DNA of 64,000 bases from Protea cynaroides (GCA_028583415.1 CM053270.1:63973517-64037516), one strand, 5' to 3'; positions 22,701-34,103 are shown, numbered from the stretch's first letter. Notes: generated by a model from the sequence alone, not told the origin. Program-made: numbers and translations.

Positions 22701-22998
22701 CAATCCGACTTAGGATAATTTGCATGAAGGCCCCTGGGATTATTATTTATAATAATTTCAGAAACCTCCCCTATATGTATCATCCGACTAAAATGGTCGT
22801 ATCTTCCTCATTTGATATCAGAATTGAGCAATTCTGGTCTCGTTTCGAAGATAATTCTATGACCTATGCATCTATGCAGATAATAGCCCATGACTCTGCT
22901 GTGGGGATCAGTGAAAATCATAAATTTTTTGGTTAAAGGTCAGAAACCTGCCATATTGGTTCACTTATGCCGAGGGTGGAAAAAATGGGGTGCTTACA

Positions 22999-23254
22999 AG
23001 TGGCAGTTCACTCACAAATTTGGTTCAGCTGGAATTGGGGTGTGACAGGTGGGTTCTGAGGTGTCCGTGGAATCCAGTTTATCTGGCTGGAATTCAAGTA
23101 CTATGGATAGTGGAGTTTGTTCAACTAAGGCCTCCCTTAGTAGATGAACTGCTAAGAGCCAAGTGAGAATTGTGACTTTTCGAGACCCGACGGGAACCAT
23201 TTCTTTCATTAGGGAATTTGTTTGGGACGGGAGGATTCATATGTCCCTGGGCTG
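22999..23254. other. No gene seen
   Basis: A possible leader after the LTR-like block. GGTGTGACAGG occurs near 23040. No reading frame is convincing. Confidence 0.4.
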
Positions 23255-23773
23255 CACGTTCTTCTCTCTCTCTCTCTCTCTTGGTTGTCCCCAGGATGAG
23301 GAATGATACTATGGATTTTTGTCAAACAGTGTTCTATTACAATAGGGGAGATAAGTGAAGGCGTGAGATGTTTACCAAATTTTCCAATGGGCCCCACGGT
23401 GGATGGCAATCTGTTGCTAAAATCCTAGCCTGGCCCTTCTATTGTATATCCAACCTGCAGACAACAAAATAAGGCAAGGGGGTTCGGGCTCGATGCCTTG
23501 AGACCGCTTGGATGCTAAAGTTAGGACATTAGGCTACAAAAGATTTTGGTTAGGCCTTCATTGTAAGCCGACTGAAATACTAATGAGCAGGGTTGGAAAG
23601 GTTACGCTGGTAAATATGTTGAATCGTATTGAGCTGGCTGAGGAAGGGACAAGAAATCACATGTGATAGAGCAAAGTGGGCCAAAGCTCATCCAATATTC
23701 AAGTGATTTGACTTTGGTTGTTAGGACTATTTATAAGCTTAGTTATTGCTGACGTCTTCACCATCTTGGGAGT
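23255..23773 (-). repeat. Gypsy LTR plus PBS and leader, copy 1
   Basis: Reads on minus. The LTR part (about 23773 to 23412) contains TATAAATAGTCC and ends AGCAACA. Next comes CCACCGTGGGGCCCATTGG (about 23385-23406), which resembles the primer-binding site of Tat/Retand-type elements, and then a CT-rich leader. It matches 27105-27622 along its length. The gag relic of another element is joined abruptly at 23774. Confidence 0.6.
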
Positions 23774-24745
23774 TTAAATCCGTCCATGAGCTTTTGGCTT
23801 CATTCTTCGTGGTTGGCTCTGGTTCTTTTGTTTCGACCATTCCGGACAGTCTTTGATCACGTGTCCCTCCTTATGACACTTGTAGCGGACTGCATTGCCT
23901 TTATTTGGGTCTAGACAGTTGCTAGAGTAATGTCCAGCTTTTTCATAATTGAAGCATGTTACAGCTCCCAACTAGCATTCCCCAACATGCATCATCCCAT
24001 AAGTAGGGCAGATTCCTTGTACATTTTTGTCAGGAATAGCATCCCGACCCTTCTTTAAGGCCTCACTATGAAAATCATTTGGTCTAAACCTTTTCTTTGT
24101 TTCACTGGTTTCACTACATTTTGCCCTCTTAAGGTTGCTCTCCATGTTTAAGGCTCTTTTTTAAAATCTCAACATAAGTATCCAGTTGGACTGCGGCCAC
24201 CACTGACCTGATTTCAAACTTCAACCCTTGCTCAAATTGTCTGGCCTTTTTTATCTTCAATGTCTACTTGTTGTGGGGCATAACGAGTCAATTCTTCAAA
24301 CTTTCTCTCATAGTTACCCATAGAACTGAACCCTTGATGCAGCCTCAAAAATTATAACTCTTTTTCTCGTCAAACAGGTGATGGAAAATACTTCAAATGA
24401 AACACTTCTTGGAATCTTTGCCAAGTAGTCGACTAAGCCTCACCATCTAGCATCAGCAAAGTAGTCTCCTACCAGTGGTCTATATTGTCTTGTAACATAA
24501 AGGACGCGTACATTACCTTTGATTCATCAATGAGTTTCAGAACCTTAAAAATTTTCTCCATCTCTCTCAACCATGACTCAGCAACTAGAGGATCAGTAGT
24601 GCCCTTAAAAGGTGGAGGACAAAACTTCCTGAAACTCTCAATTATCCTTGATGGGTCTTATACTTCTCCTCTAACAACACCATACCGTTGTACGGGTGGC
24701 ACCTGTTGTCCAGTCTCATTTGCTCCTATCTTGTTATAATGGGCC
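23774..24745 (-). pseudogene. Ty3/gypsy gag relic with broken zinc knuckles
   Basis: On minus, from the right: a start-like MAHYNKIGANETGQQ, then DPSRIIESFRKFCPPPFKGT and AESWLREMEKIFKVLKLIDE, the conserved core of plant gypsy Gag. Stops and frameshifts follow. The C-terminal part (23971-23774) has two zinc-knuckle relics: CFNYEKAGHYSSNC has Tyr in place of the second Cys, and RYKCHKEGHVIKDC has Arg in place of the first. Each therefore lacks one ligand. Gag packages the element RNA in the cytoplasm; this copy cannot encode a full protein. It belongs to the element whose 5' LTR is at 24979-26868, and ends at 23774 with no pol. Confidence 0.8.
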
Positions 24746-24962
24746 ATCTATCAAAAGAATATTTACTTGAGTTTCTAAGTCTATACAATGAAGGAAAGTG
24801 ATTCCCAATGGTCAATCTAAGATGTTGATATATGTTATTCTTAATTTAGTATGTTATGTCAACATTTATACTTTTTCTTCATTTAAAGTGTTAGTACATT
24901 ATGAGTAATCATGTGTATTATGTCAATGTCCCTATGCCACCAGTCTCTAACCTAGGACAAAT

Positions 24963-24975
24963 GGCTCTGATACCA
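24963..24975 (-). promoter_or_regulatory. Primer-binding site, initiator-Met type
   Basis: On minus, TGGTATCAGAGCC lies three bases after the LTR end (...GTGACA). It is the usual complement of the 3' end of plant initiator methionine tRNA and fixes the inner edge of the LTR and the direction of the element. Confidence 0.88.
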
Positions 24976-25559
24976 TTTTGTCACGACCCAAACCTGTACG
25001 AGGTAAGAGTACAGCCCTCATGGGCGCTGATCTAACGATTAACCAAGTAATTAAAAATTTAAACTTTAATTTCTAAAATAATCTAACTCAAAACAATTAA
25101 TAAAGTAACAAGTCAATTAAAGATACTGGTAGTAGTCTTGTATGTAATAAACATGAACCAAAAAAAAAAAAAAAAAAAACGCACTTGTCCTCACACTTGA
25201 ATTCAAAGCCCTAAACATCCATTCTAATAAAATAAAACTTTAACTAAAAACTAAAGATATGCTTGTGCATCCTCCACGTCCCCTCTTGCTCCTGATCAAC
25301 CTCCTCATCATCTAAATATCATGGTAAGGGGTGAGCTCATAAAGCCCAATAAAAAGAACATAACAGAAGTACAACACTAAGGTGATCACCAAAAACAAAA
25401 CGAATAAACAATGCAAGAAAACTCACTTTTCAATTTACTTTTAAATACACTTTCAAATAATTTCACTTCCCAAAACAATTAATATCACAAATTGAACAAT
25501 TCTCCTTTAACTTCATTTTTAGCCAACTGCTAGAAATAAACATCTACCATTGCCCTAGT

Positions 25560-25800
25560 AGAGGGTTAACTACAACCCAAAGTGACTCAAATGGCAATGA
25601 ATTTTCACTCTATTGTCCTCAAGAGTGACTTAGATGGCAATGACTCTCCACCCTATTGTCCTCAATAGCGACTCAGATGACAATGACTCTCCATCATATT
25701 GCCCTTAATAGCGACTTAGGTGGCAATGACTCTCCACTCTATTGTCCTCAATAACAACTCAGATGGTAATAACTCTCCACCCTATTGTCTTCATTTTTTC
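25560..25800. repeat. Tandem repeat, about 43-bp unit
   Basis: Five units with GACTCAGATGGCAATGACTC and TCCACCCTATTGTCCTCAAT, inside the LTR. Confidence 0.9.
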
Positions 25801-26217
25801 TCTACTAGACCCAATGCAGTTGATTACCCTTTTATCACATTCTCAATACTTTTTAATACTTAGATGCATGCATGACAAATTACAACTCATGCATACAAAA
25901 CTGAAGCAAAAAAGAAAATAAATAAATAAAGCAAAGAAGCTAAACATAAACCAACTACAAAGTGTCACCCTAGTGGTGCAATTATAAAATATTCCACATA
26001 CCTCTTTCCTTTGCATGCACACTGACTGCCCTTTTGATAGTCAATAATGCAATTTGTGAATATTATGAAACTTGAAGATTACTATTAATAATCGTATACT
26101 GATTATCTAAACAGTACCCAAATCACCCCTAAACTCCTTTGGACTAGGTCCCTAAACAATATACAAACCAGTGTAAACTCCTATATATATACTAGTATGT
26201 AACTTAGTTTATAAGTC

Positions 26218-26690
26218 AGTATTAAAAATTAGTATTAAATTAAATATTAAAAATTAGTATTAAATTAAGTATTACAAATCAGTATTAAAATTAGTATAAA
26301 AAATTAGTATTAAAATTAGTATTAAATACGAGTATTAAAAATCAGTATTAAAAATCAGTATTAAAATCAATATTAAACACCAGTATTAAAAATTAGTATT
26401 AAAATCACTATTAAAATTAGTATTCAATATTAAAATTAGTATTAAAAATCAGTATTAAAATCAATATTAAAATCAGTATTAAAAATTAGTATTAAAATCA
26501 GTATTAAAAATCAGTTTTAAAATCAGTATTAAAAATCAGTATTAAAATTAGTATTAAAAATTAGTATTAAAAATCAGTATTAAAATCAGTATTAAACATC
26601 AGTAATAAAATCAGTAGTAAAATTAATATTAAAAATCAGTATTAAAATCAATATTAAAAATCAAGGTTAAAATCAATATTAAAATTCAGT
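26218..26690. repeat. Minisatellite, AGTATTAAAA(A/T)TC unit of 11-13 bp
   Basis: About 470 bp of AGTATTAAAAATC and AGTATTAAAATT variants inside the LTR. Extremely AT-rich, with no coding potential. Confidence 0.93.
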
Positions 26691-26868
26691 ATTATTAGTA
26701 TAATATTATTAAAAATCTGTATATAATCTGGATAAAAAAGAAAATATTATTGCATTCCTTATCCACATGGCATACCAAGGTCTAGTCGTTACCTAGTTGT
26801 CTGAATGTCACCTAGTGACACTAAACGACACTACAAACAATTAATTCATAAAAATCTGGAGTGTTACA

Positions 26869-27104
26869 TGCACGTTCTTTTCCCTGGGACTATTTTTGGT
26901 CTGGCGATCGGGATCTCTCTTTGCTCCGTAGCAGGGGTGGTGGTTGGAAACTTTGCAGCAGTTGGGCTAGGTTCTCCATTCTTTCTACCATGGCTCTTAG
27001 CTCTACTCGGGTGACAAATTCGTGTATGTCGTATTCCTCGAGTATTACTTCTGGTGGTGCACGGATTGGGATCTCATGATTCTGTCCATCGCTGAGGTTT
27101 TTCT
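26869..27104 (-). pseudogene. Gag N-terminal fragment
   Basis: On minus this reads EEYDIHEFVTRVELRAMVER then MENLAQLLQSF and PPPLLRSKERSRSPDQK before a stop, when single-frame segments are followed. It has the coiled, charged look of gypsy Gag N-termini and follows the LTR, PBS and leader at 27622-27105 in the right order. It is cut off where the other gypsy LTR starts (26868), so that element appears to have inserted into it. Confidence 0.45.
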
Positions 27105-27622
27105 CTACCCTCTCTCTCTCTCTCTTTCTCGATTGTTCCCAGGATGAGAAATGATACTATGGCTTCTTGTCAAACGACGTTCTGTTGTAATCGGGGACTT
27201 AAATGAAGGCTCCGGATGTTTACCAAATTTTCCAATGGGCCCCATGGTGGGGACCAATATGTTGCCGCTAGAATCCACGTTTTGGTCTTCTGTTGTAGGT
27301 CCAATCTGCAGATGACAAAACAACGCAAGGGGGTTCGAGCTAGATGCCTTAGGACCACTCCGATGCTAAAGTTAGGACATTATGGCACAAAAGGATTTTG
27401 GTTAGGCCTTTATTGTAAGCCGACTGAAATAGTAATGGGCGGGGTTGGAAAGGTTACGATGGTAAATATACCAAACCATGTTGAGCTGGCTGAGGAAGGG
27501 ACAAGAAATCACATGTGTCAGAGCAAAGTGGGCCAAAGCTTATCCAATATTCAAGTGATTTGACTTTGATTGTTGGGACTATTTATAGGCTTAGTTATTA
27601 CTGACGTCGTCACCGTCATGGG
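27105..27622 (-). repeat. Gypsy LTR plus PBS and leader, copy 2
   Basis: Matches 23255-23773 across its length. On minus the LTR (about 27622 to 27260) has CCTATAAATAGTCC and ends GGCAACA. It is followed by CCCCACCATGGGGCCCATTGG-like PBS sequence and a purine-rich leader. Confidence 0.6.
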
Positions 27623-28614
27623 AGTATGATGTCTATTTTACCCTTGATTTTTATAGGTAATGATGGGAGAGTCATTTTGTTCTTGTGAAATGTCGTTCAC
27701 CACTGTAAGGTTGTTATTTTGACTAAGGCCACATGTCCCGTTATTATTATGAGCTAATATTGACACCCAACATTACTGATACTAAGAGCTAATTAAAGTC
27801 ACATGAGTTGCTTTGGTTAATTCTTAATTTATTAAGTTGCTAATAGCTTAGCTGTATAGTACAGTCTATAATGAACTGTAAATATCCTATTATTTGTAAC
27901 AGATTGTAATTTGTCTTCTTTTCTATAAAATGATCATCACCCACAATTGGTTGTTTATCTGTGGTAATTGCAATCTCTTTAAGTATAAGGGGCGGCATCG
28001 TGTCAATTTCCAATTCAACCCAGAGGAAGACAACTCGATCCTGATGTTTTAGTATTGTTGACGAGCTATGAGCCTAAATATCACTTTGAAACCCAATTTG
28101 ATTTCATTAAACAAATTGAAATCTTTGATTTTATAAGGGAAGGGAAAACCCAAAAGGTAAATATTAGTTGGATAAGAAAAAAATACATAAATAATTTGTT
28201 TCCTAAGAAGGGAGATTTGATTCAAAATTTCGAATACAAAAATGGCATTAGCTATTACAAAATGACATCTGTGAATTTAATATATTGCCCAAAAAGAATA
28301 GAATTCATTCGTTTAAATGTACAACTGCATAGTTCAACAGGATCTTGTAAGCCCAAGTCGTTTAGTGTTGGAAAAATAGTTGTATGAAACAATGGAAAAC
28401 TTGAGGTCTTGTTCATGGCTGCTCATTCTTATTCTTGTCTACCACCATTAGTCATTTTGCTGTCATTGCTGATACGGAGACTGGGAGAAAAGTAAATAGT
28501 TGTCCCTTAATTACCTCCCCATCTTCTACTTATATATTCTTTACAATTTGTGATTTCATAGACATAAAGATAGATTAGTTAAGCTGTTTTTCATGTTACA
28601 CTTTGAAGTAAAAA

Positions 28615-29660
28615 TAACAAGGTACAACAATATATATTGTATAGACTAATCAATATTGATGTAACAAATAATTAATTATTATTCAATAATTAATAATCAA
28701 GTAATAAATGACAGACATGCAATAATCTTATATGCATCTAATAGGTTATATGTCAACCTAACCATATACTAAAACTAGAATGTACATAAATGAAATATAA
28801 CAATACATACCTTATAGAATGAATCCGCAAATGATGTAGGATTGAGTCGTATTGGTACACTCTCCTTAAGACTGTATTTGCCCTCTATTAGGGTGCAGCA
28901 GGTCCCTGCAAATCATCCTCCAAGACAAAACAACCCTTCCAAAGGACACCACCCAGTGTGCACTCACCGTGAGGTGTATGCAAACCCAACAGCTAAGATC
29001 AACCTCCTTTGGAAAGCAACCTCGATGGACTCCGATCAAAACATAGTAGAGGAAGAGAGTTGGAGGGAGAGAAAGGTGAATATTTTGAGTGATTTGGATG
29101 CTTGGGGTAGCGCTCTATTTATAGGGCTCAGATACCCATTGGTCATAGCCATTGGATGGGGTGTGACCCTCCAAATGGATTGTCCAGATTGATCCAGATC
29201 TTAGATCCTGAGATCAATGGTCCAGAAGGCATCCTTTTATGTGTAGAGGTGTGTCCGAATTCGACAAAAACCCATACCCATAGTCCATAGCCCGCGGCCT
29301 AGCGCCCACACCCGCATCAGGGTCGCAGGTCACAGGTCGCCGGTTGCGGTCCGGTCTAGCGCACGTACGCGTGTGTGTGTCAACCAAGCTTGGCTTCCTT
29401 TTTGGGGCTCAAAAGGTAGAAGATAATTGCTACAAATAAAGACCTCTCCTCCACAATTCCTGATCAATGTGGGATTAAAAAGTCTTACATTGCAAAGATC
29501 AACTCAAAACCGAAAAAAGAAATTCCAACCCAAAACGAAAACCAAAATTTAGAGCTAAAACAGAAAGGAAAGGTTTTAAATTTAAATCTTTTGAAACTTT
29601 CATTTTGAAAAACCTTTTTGACTTAGACTCTTTGACTTTTTCCAATACACTTATAAAGTT
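28615..29660. other. Extra DNA in segment B intron 1
   Basis: About 1 kb absent from segment A. The left part is AT-rich (TAATTAATTATTATTC). The middle has a minor open frame (28842-29192) with no recognisable domain. A GC-rich patch with GCGTGTGTGTG is at about 29290-29385. I could not define ends or a target duplication. Confidence 0.5.
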
Positions 29661-29793
29661 TTGTGTGTAAATAATTATAAAAATAAGATAATTAAGCATC
29701 CATTGGTTTTGGGATACAGTTTTTGCAGAGTTGTTTTTATGTTTGTCTATTTCTTCAAAGTTCTAATTTGTAAGCTTACATGAGAGCTAAAAG

Positions 29794-29798
<5 letters not shown>

Positions 29799-29841
<43 letters not shown>
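29799..29841. repeat. Poly-G run of 43
   Basis: An uninterrupted run of about 43 G. The aligned place in segment A (near 2601) has five G. Such runs are unstable and are also a common assembly or sequencing artefact. Confidence 0.9.
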
Positions 29842-29842
<1 letters not shown>

Positions 29843-30294
29843 GGGTGCTCTTAAAATTCCAGGAAATGGGTTTTGGGTCACGTCTTTGGACAACCTCTCC
29901 TATCAAGCTTTGAGAGTGTAGACCCTTTCTCCACTTGGTAACCACCCAATTTCCTTAGGAGCCCTAGATAGAGTGTGGAATCCACGTGTAGTGTAAACCC
30001 AAATCCTTCAACGAGTCCTAAGGTTGCGGGTGTAATTGTCATGTGGGAAGAGAATCGGGATTCATGCTTGAGTGTGCTAAAAAAAATGATGTTCACCACG
30101 TTGATCATATTGCCTTCGGTTTTCAAATGATATTATGGTGATGATGTTGTGTCCCTTGTTGTAATGCGTACTATACTTTGTAGGTTTATGTTGTTTATAT
30201 GGGTAGCCCATCAAAAGGCGACTTCTCCTTAGAGTCTGTACATCCGCACATATTGGACAAAGTCTTTGAGGGCAGGTTAGTTCATATTGAACCT

Positions 30295-32480
30295 GTAAGA
30301 CCTATATTGTACTAACCCAGTCTTACCATCTTGTATTAGGTCTTCCTATCATGGTCGGACCAAGCGGACCAAGTGCGTAAAGAAACCACAAGGCTAGGTA
30401 TGTAATTCAAACCATAAATCATCTAATTGAGATGTGTGGTCGCATACCTAAACAGGTGTGGTCGACCACACCTCGAATAATGAGACCTCTGGAGTCTGGG
30501 ACGTGTGGTCGACGGATCCTGTGACCCCACTTGCGACCACACAATGGTATAATTAACTCTGAAATTAGAAAACCTTCCTAATCTAAAGGGGGCTCTTTCC
30601 TAATCAAAGTAGGACTCTATATGGAGGATTTTCCACTATATATAGGATGTCCCTTAGCCTCTTTCGTTCTTTTATAGCTCAAATTGAAAGAGAGAGAAAG
30701 AGAGGAGGAGGAAGAGAAGGAGAATTGAAGAGGAATACTAAGAGAAGGAATTTTAGAGAGAGCTCCGATTCTTCAGTAAGTTTAAGGTATGAAAACATCC
30801 TCTACATTAGTTGAATGCCTAGAATAGATCATGAAGGAAGTATTGATTCAAAGTAGGAGATCAACCATTAGACCATAGACGAAAACTCAAAAGAATTCAT
30901 GAAGAGTAGGTTAGAGTAGATGATTGTGAAAAATATGAAATTAAGGCCATAGATCAATCATAGGGAAGGACCCTAATGATAGTTTGAGGAATCAAATCAT
31001 GAAGGNNNNNNNNNNNNNNNNNNNNNNNNNNNNNNNNNNNNNNNNNNNNNNNNNNNNNNNNNNNNNNNNNNNNNNNNNNNNNNNNNNNNNNNNNNNNNNN
31101 NNNNNNNNNNNNNNNNNNNNNNNNNNNNNNNNNNNNNNNNNNNNNNNNNNNNNNNNNNNNNNNNNNNNNNNNNNNNNNNNNNNNNNNNNNNNNNNNNNNN
31201 NNNNNNNNNNNNNNNNNNNNNNNNNNNNNNNNNNNNNNNNNNNNNNNNNNNNNNNNNNNNNNNNNNNNNNNNNNNNNNNNNNNNNNNNNNNNNNNNNNNN
31301 NNNNNNNNNNNNNNNNNNNNNNNNNNNNNNNNNNNNNNNNNNNNNNNNNNNNNNNNNNNNNNNNNNNNNNNNNNNNNNNNNNNNNNNNNNNNNNNNNNNN
31401 NNNNNNNNNNNNNNNNNNNNNNNNNNNNNNNNNNNNNNNNNNNNNNNNNNNNNNNNNNNNNNNNNNNNNNNNNNNNNNNNNNNNNNNNNNNNNNNNNNNN
31501 NNNNNGAATCAAGGCCGGAGATTCCATTTGGAATAATCTCCAGCGGCCGAACTTCTTTTGGCCATATCTTGGCCGTCCGAGCTCGATTGAGGCGATTCAA
31601 AAACTCACGGCTTTCTCTCCGAGTAGGATCTGCTGAAACGAAAAAATCAAGGTTTTGAAGGAAAGAGCTGCGGGTTTGGGGGAAATGGTGTTTTGGAGCT
31701 TTCTTTGAAGAGCAAACCTCTCTTCACCTTCTTCCTTCTTCGATACACATGGGTATTTGAGCGTTTTGGAGTGAAGTGTGAGTATGAGTGACGGTTTGAT
31801 GTAATGATGGTGTGCGAGATGCGTTAGAAGAAGGCCGAAGGTCCATTCCATTGACGAAGCGTATCTATCACTACTAGAGAGGCTTGGAACATCCATTTGA
31901 TGAGAACTAATCCTTCGTGATCACGCCGGGAAGGTAATCACGCCACACAAATCCTACTTATTGTATCGAGAGATATATGGGAAGGGTTTGTAATGATTTA
32001 TGATATCCATTTTGTATAACATGTCAAGTGGGTGCATTGACTAGAGTTGGGGTAGGTGCCTCGAGCACGCTTGTAGCCGTGAATGCGGTTGATGTTGTAG
32101 CATCGGGGTTGTAGGTGCAACCATAGCATTTGTTGTGTATCGGGTATATCTGAAAACCCTGTTGGAGTATTGCCCGTGGAGTAGCCATCACAATGTGTGA
32201 TTGGAACCACGTTATATTGTGTGTCCCATGCGTGTGATTGTGATTGTGGAATAGAAGTCCGTGTGTCTTTGCAAGTGCGGTGTACACACTTGGTAGACCA
32301 AGCCCCGGGTATGGATACTGTGGGGTGGGTGGTTGGTGTGTGCACGAAATGTGTTTGATAGATTGTCTCGGAAGGTCTCAAGAAATCAGCTCAAGGCAAA
32401 GATAGCGCAGTTTGATCAACAACTCTTAGCGCAGTGTTCATAGCATCGGGGCAAATCGTTTAGTGAAATTTTTTTTTCGC
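30295..32480 (+). repeat. LTR-like block interrupted by an assembly gap
   Basis: Begins TGTAAGACCTATATTG directly after subtilase copy B. The first part parallels the block at 15648 (shared TAGGTCTTCC and ACCACAAG..TAGGTA stretches) and has a TATA-like CCACTATATATAGG near 30633. Sequence after the gap has no reading frame I recognise. Right limit is a guess. Confidence 0.38.
31006..31505. other. Assembly gap (500 N)
   Basis: Exactly 500 N, the conventional size for a gap of unknown length. Any reading frame across it is meaningless. Confidence 0.99.
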
Positions 32481-33464
32481 TGGGGTCCCCCCCCCCCCGT
32501 CCGGTCAACTGGGGCTAACACCCTTTCATCCCTTTAAGTGAGATTCAGTCTCCATTACCTATTGAAATATATTAAAATCTATTATGGTTATGTTCTACCT
32601 TAGTTCCAATTGTTTGAATCATAGAAAATCCAAACAAATATAGGGAAAATCATTAGTATTGTTTTCCAAATCTACTAAGAATCCAAAACCAAAATTTATT
32701 ATATAAAAAATAAGAATACAGTGGAAACTGTGATATCATTCACTTTTCCCTGTTTAACAAATAAAAGAATAAAAAAATCAACGATTGTTTATATATTAAA
32801 CTCTTATTTTAGATGATTCCCAAATAAAAGGTGTAGCACATGCAGATTAGACAGATGTATGACGTTCGAGAAAGAAGCATGAAAATTATGAGACTGATTA
32901 ATCAAATAATTAACAAGAATATGTCAAATAGAAGAAGAACAGGGAGGGGTTGCAGAGATTTCAATTTGCAATTAACCTATCCCATCTATCTATCCATAAC
33001 TGGATCTTAAATTCATGAATAGATAACAATATAGATGTCACGTGTCATTATTCATCTATTTGTCCATACATCTAGTTACATTTTGTTTTGGTAGAAGGCA
33101 ATGACTGTAAAGGGAGGAGGGATATAGTTTCAAAGCTGTGCTTTTGTTTATAGGCATCTCTGGGCTACCAAAAGACAAGACATATACATATGTCAATTTT
33201 CTATTGAAACCAAAATTAGGCTCCACTAAGCCTGACCGAATAGTCTGATATTTGTCTTTGACTTCAGGTTTAAGCTATACTGATTAGGGATATATGCTCC
33301 ACTTCCCTTACCATTTTCTCTTCTTTTTTTCTCTTTTTTTTTTTTTTGTGGGGAGGGGGGAGGTAGAAGCCCTTAACATTGACAGCCCATTGCCATATGC
33401 ACAATCTGAAATCTGATGTTAAAACATGAAATTCTGAACTGGAAATCACCAAAAGTAATACTAC
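32481..33464. other. No gene seen; expected SAC exons absent
   Basis: A short C run lies at 32488-32499 and the rest is AT-rich unique-looking DNA. I searched the minus strand here for the next SAC exon (the stretch after FKSSFLL) and found nothing. Confidence 0.5.
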
Positions 33465-34058
33465 CAGCAAAAATGAAGATTTGAAACCATCCAACTCCAG
33501 CAATTGCTCAGTCTCAATAAAATTAGCAGTATCTCCTTCAGGGTTAGCTCCTCTGCTCCACATTCTTGTTCCTAAGTTTCACCATACCATGATATCAAAA
33601 CAAACTGCTTCCAAAAAATAAGCATATTACAAAAACATGCACCAATTTTCTTCAGAGCATCATACCTAAACACTGAGTACACCTTCTTGAGATCAAAGTA
33701 ATATTTGCGGGAGGATTTTAAGTGTGAACTGTACAGTTTGAAAGCTTAAGGCTTCTTTAAGGGACAAAAACCCAAATAATTGATGACACTCCACCAGCTT
33801 TTTGGATGTACTCCAACCACTAAATCAAATTTTGATTTCAATCCTGCTATTGGTCAATAGTTGAAACCAAAAAATTTTATCTGATCTGGATATATGAGTT
33901 TTATCAATTCCAGAAGAAATCAAAAAAATATTTCAACTTTTCAGTAACGAAGCTCAAATATTTCAGGATTTCGAAATTTGTGGACACTTCTACCATTTTC
34001 CAAACAGAATAATATGTACGCAGATGCATACACATGTGCGTGAGCATCCACCTTCCCA

Positions 34059-34103
34059 CCACACACACACACACATACACAACACACACACACACACACA
34101 CAC
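34059..34103. repeat. (CA)n microsatellite
   Basis: A CA run with one TACACA interruption, in the SAC relic's intron 7. Confidence 0.95.

Larger units (their letters stand above)
17822..22998 (+). repeat. Large LTR-like block built of tandem arrays
   Basis: The first 200 bp has AAGTCGCCACCTAGATTTAG, GTCTAGGACC and GGGTTAGGCACCC. In my experience these sit near the start of very long LTRs of Ogre/Tat-type gypsy elements. The right end, GGGTGCTTACA, is followed by AGTGGCAGTTCACTCAC, which could be a decayed primer-binding site. In between are at least five distinct tandem arrays. If this is one LTR it is about 5.2 kb, within the range known for Ogre elements. The identification is from memory of motifs and the left limit is uncertain. 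Confidence 0.42.
24979..26868 (-). repeat. 5' LTR of gypsy element, 1.89 kb
   Basis: On minus it starts TGTAACACTCCAGATTTT and ends GTCGTGACA. It is directly followed by the Met-type PBS and then gag. It contains two internal arrays (25560-25800 and 26218-26690). No second copy of this LTR is in the window, so the element is truncated after gag. Confidence 0.78.
28392..30271 (+). pseudogene. Subtilisin-like protease (SBT) copy B, N-terminal exons only
   Basis: Exon 1 (28392-28491) starts ATG and encodes MENLRSCSWLLILILVYHH, then a TAG at 28449. Compared with copy A it has lost 5 bp in the signal-peptide codons, which shifts the frame. The GTAAAT donor is kept. Exon 2 (30184-30271) reads VYVVYMGSPSKGDFSLESVH, the start of the I9 prodomain, and is open, but its donor is GCAGGT where copy A has GTAGGT. 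After about 23 more bases an LTR-like block starts and no further subtilase exon is found. It is a truncated pseudogene and cannot make a protease. Confidence 0.78.
27641..30294 (+). repeat. Paralogous segment B (subtilase 5' region)
   Basis: Collinear with 72-3736. It keeps unfilled sites for both mobile elements found in segment A: TTTAATATATTGCC near 28274 for the Mutator-like element, and AAGGTTGCGGGTG near 30022 for the hAT element. Its own differences are about 1 kb of extra DNA (28615-29660) and an expanded G run (29799). Confidence 0.8.

Noticed and set aside
28842..29192. 116-residue open frame in segment B intron
   Set aside because: No family match or splice context; it lies in DNA that segment A lacks. 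Left as unexplained non-coding DNA.
30984..31658. Long frames on both strands across the N block
   Set aside because: Gap characters were translated as open sequence; there is no real coding evidence.
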